From assembly GCA_963752755.1 (NCBI GenBank), contig CAVVZJ010000010.1, positions 124,001 through 188,000 of the forward strand: a DNA stretch of 64,000 bases, read 5' to 3'. The position numbers and the translations under genes are program-made. Numbering within the stretch: position 1 is the first letter of the stretch; each line of letters opens with the position of its first letter. The notes beneath the pieces are model-generated. The model was not told where the DNA came from. It ran no database searches and saw only the letters and a list, made by a program, of their open reading frames with translations. This document shows positions 57,320 through 64,000 of this stretch, piece by piece. Source of the stretch: CAVVZJ01 sp963752755. Its GTDB lineage: Bacteria; Planctomycetota; Planctomycetia; Isosphaerales; Isosphaeraceae.

Positions 57320-58453
57320 GTGGCGATCACCGAGAAGCAACGCGAGACCGCCCGGATCAACGGCGCCCGGAGTCAGGGACCGACCAGCGCCGCCGGCAAG
57401 GAGCGCTCCCGACGCAATGCCCTCAAGCATGGTCTCGCGGGCGATGGGGTCGTGCTACCCGAGGAGCTGGCCCGGGAGGTCCGCGACGAGATCGCCGTCT
57501 TCGAGGCCAGGCACCGACCGGCCGATGCCTACGAGCGTCGTCTGCTGGAGCGCGCCGCCCTGGCGTCCGTCCGCAGCATCCGGCTCCAGAAAGCCCTGCT
57601 CACCCGCGACGAGCGCCGCCTTCAGGACGCCGTCAAGCACTGGGACGAGGCCCGCGACGACCGCCTCGTCGCCCTCGTCGCCTGTCTGGAAAGCGATCCG
57701 GAAGCGTCCATTCGATTACTCAAGCGATTTGCCGAAGGTTGTGATTACCTCGCCGACGTCTGGTCCGAGCTGGGCGACCGCCTCGTTCGCGTCGGCTACT
57801 GGGATCGCTCCCACGCCCTCCGCGTCCTTCGGCTGCTCGGGATGCCCGAGCCGCCGAACCCGCACAGTCCGGAGTGGCAGGTGACGACCTGGAAGGCGAT
57901 CCTTGCCCTGCAATTCGTCCGCGACCCCGAGTCCGTCCGCCGCCAGCTCTCCTGGGACGCCGGTCTCGAGCGCCTCCAGAGCTGGCTCCCGGACCCCGCC
58001 GTCGCCCGCGCGATGCTGGACGACCTCATCGCCGAGCACCACGACGAGCTGGCCACCCTCGGCGATCACCTCTGGCAACACCACGACGCCCCCGACCGCG
58101 CCGCCGCTCGCGACCTGGCCTTCTTCGATCCCTCTCCCGAAGCCGCCCGCCTCCATCGCTATCTCAACGACGCCGAACGGACCCGCCGTCTGTCCCTCGC
58201 CGAACTGGACCGCGGGCGCACTCCGGCCCCCGCGCCTGGCCGCCGCCCCGCTCCTCCCCCCGACCGCCCCCTCTTCCCACCCCGACCCCTCGCGGACCTC
58301 CTGCCGCTCTCCGACCTCGCCGACCCGATTCTCGACACCCTCGCTCCGCGAAACGAACCCGGCGCCGATCGCTCTCGGGACTTCCCGACCCTCCTCGACC
58401 CCGTCCCTCCCCTCGTCGTCCCCCCGGAGATCCCCCCCGATCCGCTCCTCTGA
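57320..58453 (+). CDS. Planctomycete NALKHGL-motif protein of unknown function
   Basis: A 377-residue protein from GTG 57320. The N terminus VAITEKQRETARINGARSQG, PTSAAGKERSRRNALKHGLA matches a motif (NxARSxGPxTxxGKxRSxxNxLKHGL) that I know only from unnamed planctomycete and related environmental proteins. A helical middle follows (ERRLLERAALASVRSIRLQK, LQDAVKHWDEARDDRLVALV, ACLESDPEASIRLLKRFAEG, EHHDELATLGDHLWQH). The C terminus is long and Pro-rich. The basic N terminus could bind nucleic acid. No enzyme motif was seen. An upstream in-frame start at 57161 gives unconvincing sequence. It is divergent from the PP2C gene, with 299 bases between the starts, and convergent with the amidohydrolase. 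Confidence 0.75.
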   Translation: MAITEKQRETARINGARSQGPTSAAGKERSRRNALKHGLAGDGVVLPEELAREVRDEIAVFEARHRPADAYERRLLERAALASVRSIRLQKALLTRDERRLQDAVKHWDEARDDRLVALVACLESDPEASIRLLKRFAEGCDYLADVWSELGDRLVRVGYWDRSHALRVLRLLGMPEPPNPHSPEWQVTTWKAILALQFVRDPESVRRQLSWDAGLERLQSWLPDPAVARAMLDDLIAEHHDELATLGDHLWQHHDAPDRAAARDLAFFDPSPEAARLHRYLNDAERTRRLSLAELDRGRTPAPAPGRRPAPPPDRPLFPPRPLADLLPLSDLADPILDTLAPRNEPGADRSRDFPTLLDPVPPLVVPPEIPPDPLL

Positions 58454-58584
58454 CCCCCTCCGCTCCTCCCTGGGAACCCCCTCCGCGGCCCTCCCGACCC
58501 CGGGCCTCGCTTCCCCTGCGCCCGTCGAGTCCGATCCCTCGCCCGGTCTTCCGTCTCGTCGGCTCCGTCCACCGACCGCCTCTT

Positions 58585-58651
58585 TGCAGGGTGCTCTGTG
58601 CGCACCAACTTCTTGCCAGATCACGACTTGATGCTCAGGGAGCACCCTGCA
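58585..58651. repeat. Inverted repeat between convergent genes
   Basis: TGCAGGGTGCTC at 58585-58596 is the exact complement of 58640-58651, with a 43-base loop. It lies between the convergent stops of the NALKHGL gene (58453) and the amidohydrolase (58674). The long loop and lack of a T tract make a simple terminator less likely. It may be a dispersed element. Confidence 0.5.
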
Positions 58652-58673
58652 GGAAGACCGGCGACCTTCGCTC

Positions 58674-60239
58674 TCAGCCCCTTCGTAGCGCCCGGCCCGG
58701 GGTGGCGCCGGTCGGCTGGCCATCGAGCAGGGCGGGGACACCGTTGACCAGGACGTGGAGCACCCCCTCCGCCAGGGCGCGGCCCTCGGCGTAGGTGGAG
58801 CGGTCGGTGACGCTGGCCGGGTCGTAGATGGCGATGTCGGCGGCGAACCCGGGGCGGATCAGGCCGCGGTCGGTCAGGCGGTAGCGACGGGCGGCGTGGG
58901 TCGCGAGGTGGGTGACCGCCTCGGACCAGTCGTAATCGCCGAGAGTCCGGGTGTGGTAGCCGAGGTAGCGGGCGAAGGCCCCCCAGCCCCGGGGGTGGGG
59001 GAAGCCGCCGATGAAGATGCCGTCGGAGCCGGCCATGTGGGCCGGGTGGCGGAGGATCGCCCGGACGTCCTCCTCGGTCCGGTCGCCGCCCCGGAAGGCG
59101 ACCACTCCCACCGCCAGACCCGTGGCCAGGAGGATCTCGCAGATGAAGTCGCAGGCCGACATCTTGGCCTGCTTCGCCGCATCGAGCACCTTCAAGCCCT
59201 CGGCCCATCGCCAATCGGGGTTGGCGACCATCGCCAGCGTGATCCCTTCGAGCGGGTGGGGCAGGGGGTTCGGGAACCACTCCGCCTCCAGCCGCCGACG
59301 GATCGCCGGGTCCGCGAGCCGTTCGAGCGTCGGCTCGATCCCGCCCTCCTGCACCCACGACGGCAGCGTGACCATGCCCAGGATCGTGCTGCCGGCCAGG
59401 TACGGATACGAGTCGAAGGTCAGATCCATGCCCCGGGCACGCCCCTGGTCGATCAGGGGCAGCAGGACGTCGGCCCGGCCGTTGTAGTGCGAGATGTTGG
59501 CCGCGACCCCCGAGCGCTCGACGATCTCGTAAACCTCCTTCATCCCGATCGGCGCCGCGCTGCCGTAGCCGCGCATGTGGGTGACATAGACACCGTCGTC
59601 GGGCACGATCGCCTCGCACAGAGCGGCGAACTCGCGGGCGTCGCCGTGCAGGCTGGGCAGATAGTCGAGACCCGTCGAGAGTCCGACGGCGCCGGCGTCC
59701 ATCCCCTCGCGGACGATCCGCTGCATCGCCTTCAGCTCGTCATCGGTGGCCGGTCTGGGGTCGTGGCCGATGACCTCCAGGCGGACGTTGCCGTTCGGGA
59801 TCAGATAGGCGACGTTCAGGGCCGTCGTCCGGTCGAACCGCGCCAGGTACTCGTCCACCGTCCGCCAGTCGGAGGCGACCTCGGGCGGGTTGCCGTTGAA
59901 GCCGGCGGTGTAACGCCGCATGTAGTCGATCGTGGACGGCGAGCCGGGGGCGAAGGCCGAGCCGTCCTGGCCGAGGACGTAGGTCGTGACCCCCTGCCGG
60001 AGCGCGGCCAGGTGAACCGGGTCGGCCAGGAGCATCAGGTCGCCGTGGACGTGGGTGTCGATGAAGCCGGGGACGACGTGCCGGTCGGTCGCGTCGATCA
60101 CCTTCGCCGCCTGGGCGCCGTCGAGCCGGCCGACGTCGGCGACGACCGCGTCGAGCACGCCCACATCGGCCTTGAAGGGCGGCCCACCCGACCCGTCGAT
60201 CACCCAGCCACCCCGGATCAAGACGTCGAACTCGGCCAT
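58674..60239 (-). CDS. D-aminoacylase-like amidohydrolase
   Basis: A 521-residue metal-dependent hydrolase of the N-acyl-D-amino-acid deacylase group (COG3653-type). The N terminus MAEFDVLIRGGWVIDGSGGP starts the beta-sandwich. The first metal motif is VVPGFIDTHVHGDLMLLAD. Later motifs are AGAVGLSTGLDYLPSL, DDGVYVTHMRGYG, VAANISHYNGRADVLLPLID, and the conserved end HPAHMAGSDGIFIGGFPHPR, GWGAFARYLG. The last metal Asp is in AGSDG. RPGFAADIAIYDPASV is the second half of the beta-sandwich. The frame is intact and ATG 60239 was chosen, as upstream sequence lacks family features. No signal peptide is seen. The expected reaction is removal of an N-acyl group from a D-amino acid; dihydroorotase-like or other imidohydrolase activity cannot be excluded. 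It is divergent from the haem protein gene. Confidence 0.9.
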   Translation of the reverse strand: MAEFDVLIRGGWVIDGSGGPPFKADVGVLDAVVADVGRLDGAQAAKVIDATDRHVVPGFIDTHVHGDLMLLADPVHLAALRQGVTTYVLGQDGSAFAPGSPSTIDYMRRYTAGFNGNPPEVASDWRTVDEYLARFDRTTALNVAYLIPNGNVRLEVIGHDPRPATDDELKAMQRIVREGMDAGAVGLSTGLDYLPSLHGDAREFAALCEAIVPDDGVYVTHMRGYGSAAPIGMKEVYEIVERSGVAANISHYNGRADVLLPLIDQGRARGMDLTFDSYPYLAGSTILGMVTLPSWVQEGGIEPTLERLADPAIRRRLEAEWFPNPLPHPLEGITLAMVANPDWRWAEGLKVLDAAKQAKMSACDFICEILLATGLAVGVVAFRGGDRTEEDVRAILRHPAHMAGSDGIFIGGFPHPRGWGAFARYLGYHTRTLGDYDWSEAVTHLATHAARRYRLTDRGLIRPGFAADIAIYDPASVTDRSTYAEGRALAEGVLHVLVNGVPALLDGQPTGATPGRALRRG

Positions 60240-60631
60240 CGGATCGGACCCTCCCGACTCACCTGGAAAACCCGGCAAAGCGGCCATCATAGCAGAGGCC
60301 CACCCCGTCGCCATCCCCGCCGCCCCGTTCCCCGGCAAAGCGCCTGACCCGCCCTTGCGTCTCGCGAGAAAGGCGTCGGGCTCGGTCCTTTGCGATCCGA
60401 TCCAGACCGGCCCGGACTCCAGGGACCAGGCGAGGTTTCGGCCAGTCGGGATCGACGGATTCAACTGGACACCACCGCTCGACGCCGGTCCAATGGAGAG
60501 ACCCGCAGAGACGATCCGGCCAGGCGCAGCACGTTTGACGCTTCAGTACTGATGATCCTGGTCGCCCGGAGCGGCTCCATCCTCCCGAACGAGTTCGCGG
60601 CACTGCGTCGCGAAATGAGGCTCTCGGAACG
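60240..60631. other. Divergent intergenic region
   Basis: About 390 bases between the divergent amidohydrolase and DUF1592-type genes. It presumably contains both promoters. I found no convincing hexamers, hairpin or small gene. Confidence 0.4.
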
Positions 60632-62984
60632 ATGAAGATTCTCAAGTTCCTCGGTACGGTGTCGATGCTCGCCGCATTCGCGATGGCGGTGAGCCTCTCG
60701 CCGGCCGTCGAGCAGAAGCCCGAGCCGGGACCGGCAACGGCCGGCAGCGACGCCTTCCAGCGTCGCGTTCAGCCGTTCGTCGATCGCTACTGCGTCGATT
60801 GCCACTCCCAGGACTATTCGGAGGGGAAGATCGTCCTCGACCGCTTCGCCGACCAGGCGGCGGCCGTGAAGGACGGCGAGACCTGGCTCCGCGTGCTCGA
60901 TGCGCTCGAAGGCCGCATCATGCCGCCGTCCGACATGCCCCAGCCGACCCTGGACGAGCTGGAGGGCGTGATCGCCTGGATCGAGGACGATTACCTGGCC
61001 GCCCAGTTGCGGCGGCGAGACCGACTCCGGCGCCGGTCGTGATCCGTCGGCTCAACCGTCAGGAGTACGACAACACGATCCGCGACCTGCTCGGCCTCGA
61101 CCTCCACCTCGCCGACGCCTTCCCCGCCGACGAGATCGGCTTCGGCTTCGACAACGTCGGCTCGGCCCTGAACATCTCGCCGATCCACGTCGAGAAGTAC
61201 CTCGACGCCGCCGAGCTGGCCCTCGACGCCGCGATCGTCCCTCCCGACGCCGAGGGCTTGCCCCCCATCGAGCTGATCGGCCTGAAGACCTACCCGCTGC
61301 CGCCGGACAAGCCGGTCGAGTTCGAGCATTCGCTCAAGCCCGGCCGTTATCTGGCCGACTTCAGCCTGGTGCGGGTCGGCGATCGCCGAATCGGTCACGC
61401 CGCCCCGGCTGGTGATCGGCTTCGGCAAGGACCGTCGGACCGTCGAGGCCGTCCGCGTGCAGGACGAGACGGTCGTCTATCGCTACTGGCTCGAGGTCGC
61501 CGAGGGGGATCGACTCGGTCCACGTCGCCCTCGCCCCGGGCAGATTCGAGAGCGGAAGGCCGTGGCGCAGCCGACGGAGATCACCGCCAACGTCAGCGGC
61601 GACCAGCGCTACGGGTCCGACCGCGGCCTGCACGTCGATTCGATGGTCGTCCACGGCCCGGTTCGGCTCGCGGCCGAGGATCTGCCGGAGTCGCACCGGC
61701 GGATCCTGTTCCGTCAACCGGGCTTCGGCGACGAATCGCGGCTCGACTGCGCCCGCGAGGTCATCGCCCGGTTCGCCGAGCGGGCCTTCCGTCGCCCGGT
61801 GACGCCCGAGGAGGTCGATCGCCTGATCGGATTCTTCCGCCTGGCCCACGACCGCGGCGAGAGCTTCGAGCGCGGCGTGCAGATCGCGCTGACGACGGTC
61901 CTGGCCTCCCCCCGGTTCCTCTTCCTGGTCGAGCCCGAGGCGTCGGCGCGAGGACCGGCCGCTCGACGAGTTCGAGCTGGCCAGCCGGCTCTCGTACTTC
62001 CTCTGGAGCAGCATGCCCGACGACGCCCTGTTCCGCGAGGCTCGCGCCGGGACCTTGCGGGCGAACCTCCGCCGGCAGGTCGACCGGATGCTGGACGACC
62101 CGAAGTCCGACGCCTTCGTGGCGAACTTCGCCGGCCAGTGGCTGCAGCTCCGCAGGCTGGACGGCGCGTCGCCCCGACGCCGACCTCTTCCCCGGCTTCG
62201 ACGACGCCTTGCGGGACGCGATGCGGCGGGAGACCGAGCTCTACTTCGCCGACGATCCTCCGCGAGCAATCGGAGCGTCCTGGAGCTGCTCGACTCCGAC
62301 TACACGTTCGTCAACGCGGCCCTGGCCCGGCACTACGGGATCGAGGGCGTCTCCGGCGACGACTTCCGTCGGGTCGCCCTGGCCGACCGTCGTCGCGGCG
62401 GGGTCTTGACGCAGGCGAGCGTCCTGACGCTGACCTCGAACCCCAACCGGACCTCGCCCGTGAAGCGCGGGCAGTGGATCCTCCAGCAGATCCTCGGCAC
62501 GCCGCCCCCGCCGCCCCCGCCCGACGTCCCCAAGCTGGACGAGAGCGCGCAGGCCGCCGACGCCGCCTCGCTCCGCGAGCGCCTGGAGCTGCACCGGGCC
62601 AACCCCGAGTGCGCCGTCTGCCACCAGCCAGATGGACCCGCTCGGGCTTCGCCCTGGAGAATTACGACGCGGTCGGCCGCTGGCGGACCACGCGACGGCC
62701 AGTTCCCGATCGACCCCTCCGGCGAGCTGTCCGGCGGACGGAAGTTCGCGGACGCCGGCGAGCTTGAAGCAGGTCCTCGGGACCACGTCCGCCAAGAAGT
62801 TCGCCCGGAACCTGATCGAGAACATGCTGACCTACGCCCTCGGCCGGGGCCTGGAGCCTGACGACTACTGCACGGTCGAGGCGATCCGCAAGCGGCTCGC
62901 TGGCCGATGACGTACCGGATTCGCAACATCCTCTTCGGGATCGTGGAGAGCGAGGCGTTCCAGCATCGGGGCGTCGCCCAGTGA
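60632..62984 (+). CDS. Exported planctomycete cytochrome-type protein (DUF1587/1595/1592/1588/1585), multiply frameshifted
   Basis: About 784 codons in at least seven frame segments. A signal peptide (LGTVSMLAAFAMAVSLSPAV) is followed by a c-type haem site, VDRYCVDCHSQDYSEGKIVL. The second segment has DUF1587 text (VIRRLNRQEYDNTIRDLLGL, EIGFGFDNVGSALNISPIHV). Later segments carry DUF1595 (RFAERAFRRPVTPEEVDRLI), DUF1592 (RLSYFLWSSMPDDALFREAR, FAGQWLQLRRLD), DUF1588 (RGGVLTQASVLTLTSNPNRT, SPVKRGQWILQQILGTPPPP) and DUF1585 (KQVLGTTSAKKFARNLIENM, LTYALGRGLEP). The final in-frame text FGIVESEAFQHRG ends at 62984. Frame changes fall near 61015, 61385, 61515, 61955, 62175, 62265, 62635 and 62900. 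The family is abundant in planctomycetes. It almost always pairs with the DUF1552 gene that follows here. The role in extracellular oxidation is not established. Confidence 0.88.
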
Positions 62985-63025
62985 CCGCGAGTCAGTCCGC
63001 CAACCGTCACAACCAGGACGACGAC

Positions 63026-64000
63026 ATGGCGAGCCGAATCAACCGTCGGACCATGCTCCGCGGATTGGGAGCCGCCCTGGCCTTGCCCTGGATGGAGAGC
63101 CTCCCGGCCGTCGCCCGGGCCGCCGGCGCATCCGGCAAGCCGCCGGTGCGGATGTGCTTCTGGTACGTCCCCAACGGCGTCCACCTGCCGACCTGGTTCC
63201 CGGAGCACGACGGGGTCCTGGTCGACCTGCCCGAGACGCTCCAGCCGCTCGCCTTCGCCCGCGATTACCTCAACTGCTTCCACGGCCTGACGCACAACAC
63301 CGCCCTGACCAACGGCGACACCGAGGGCTGCGGCCACGGCCAGGGGGCCGCCAGCTTCCTGACCGGCGCCCAGGCGTACAAGTCGCAGGACGCCGTCCGG
63401 GTCGGCATCTCCGTCGATCAGCTCTACGCCCGGCACGTCGGCGACGCGACCCGCATCCCCAGCCTGGAGCTCGGCTGCGAGTCGGCCCGCTCGGGCAACG
63501 CCTTCGGCTACAGCGGGACCTACAAGACGCACATCTCCTGGCGGACGCCGACCTCGCCCGCCCCCTACGAGATGAACCCCAAGGCTCGTCTTCGACCGCC
63601 TCTTCACCGAGGGGAGCAGCAAGCCTGACCCAGGCGACCGTCGCCGATCGCGACTTCTACCGCCGGAGCATCCTCGACTACGTCCTGGACGACGCCCGCC
63701 GCGTCCGCGACCGTGTCTCCTCGGCCGATCGCCGCAAGCTCGACCAGTACCTGACCGGCGTCCGCGAGGTCGAGCGCCGCGATCCAGAACGCCGCCACCT
63801 CGGTCGAGCTCCCCGGCGACCGACTTCGAGCGGCCCGCCGGCATCCCGGAGGACTTCGACGAGCACCTCCGGCTCATGTGCGACCTGATGGTCCTCGCCT
63901 TCCAGACCGACAGCACCCGGGCCTCCAGCTTCATGGTCACCAAGGAAGCCACCGACCGGAACTACCCCTGGCTCGGCTTCACCGACGGCCACCACGAGCT
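63026..64000 (+). CDS. Tat-exported DUF1552 protein, cut by the window end
   Basis: The N-terminal 325 or so codons of the partner gene of the DUF1592-type protein. The leader MASRINRRTMLRGLGAALAL carries a Tat-like twin-arginine motif (NRRTML), implying export in folded form. Then come PPVRMCFWYVPNGVHLPTWF, LNCFHGLTHNTALTNGDTEG, CGHGQGAASFLTGAQAYKSQ, IPSLELGCESARSGNAFGYS and YKTHISWRTPTSPAPYEMNP, all typical of DUF1552. Frame changes occur near 63585 and 63820; conserved text (RDFYRRSILDYVLDDARRVR, RKLDQYLTGVREVE, LMCDLMVLAFQTDSTRASSF) continues through them. The start is ATG 63026. A GTG at 62981 overlaps the upstream stop region. The family is distantly alkaline-phosphatase/sulfatase-like in fold; no reaction is known to me. 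Confidence 0.9.

Noticed and set aside
1..64000. CRISPR array, tRNA or rRNA genes, prophage
   Set aside because: No regularly spaced repeats, cloverleaf-like T-arm signatures, rRNA-like stretches or phage structural genes were recognised by eye. A tRNA scan was not possible.

Overview
The window is high-GC bacterial DNA that looks like a planctomycete, probably the Isosphaeraceae/Gemmatales side of Planctomycetota. The reasons are two proteins with N-terminal LEPR-XLL-like motifs (CAP protein at 14243, BNR protein at 34463), a PEP-CTERM protein, a DUF1587/1592/1588/1585 c-type haem protein followed by a Tat-exported DUF1552 protein, a very large alpha-2-macroglobulin-like protein, and a family with an NALKHGL motif that I associate with planctomycete genomes. 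Family assignments come from reading motifs; no database search was run.

Layout. 1-3.8 kb: three unrelated insertion sequences in a row (IS630, a degraded IS1380, IS5/IS427-type). 4.2-15.6 kb: ammonium transporter, then a minus-strand run of metallophosphatase, ABC-F ATPase, glycosyltransferase, a short UvrC, a small membrane protein and a phosphohexomutase, then the plus-strand CAP protein. 15.8-24.0 kb: one 8.2-kb gene for a TPR/alpha-2-macroglobulin-like envelope protein. 24.4-30.9 kb: exported M28 peptidase and three glycosyltransferases. 31.1-34.2 kb: a caspase domain fused to an alpha/beta-hydrolase (best candidate for something new), followed by two small accessory genes. 34.5-39.5 kb: secreted BNR protein, PEP-CTERM protein and an exported EF-hand/O-methyltransferase fusion, with a terminator and a 26-bp perfect palindromic repeat. 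39.6-43.7 kb: PepSY protein plus ApbE flavin transferase, Mrp ATPase, a small receiver-like protein. 43.9-46.3 kb: dnaJ, MerR/HspR-like regulator, small membrane protein, rnpA, yidD. 46.4-57.0 kb: a long minus-strand block with TolC, a Cys/Met PLP enzyme, Ca-type P-ATPase, Na/Ca-exchanger-like antiporter, two tandem universal stress proteins and a PP2C phosphatase. 57.3-64 kb: NALKHGL protein, D-aminoacylase-like amidohydrolase, DUF1592-type haem protein and a truncated DUF1552 protein.

A caution governs the whole annotation: many otherwise well conserved genes (amtB, dnaJ, P-ATPase, the alpha-2-macroglobulin gene, DUF1592 gene, others) change reading frame one or more times while conserved motifs continue uninterrupted across the frames. 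This is most simply explained by uncorrected single-base indels in the assembly rather than mass pseudogenisation. I therefore give such genes as one feature and state where the frame changes. No rRNA, tRNA or CRISPR array was recognised.
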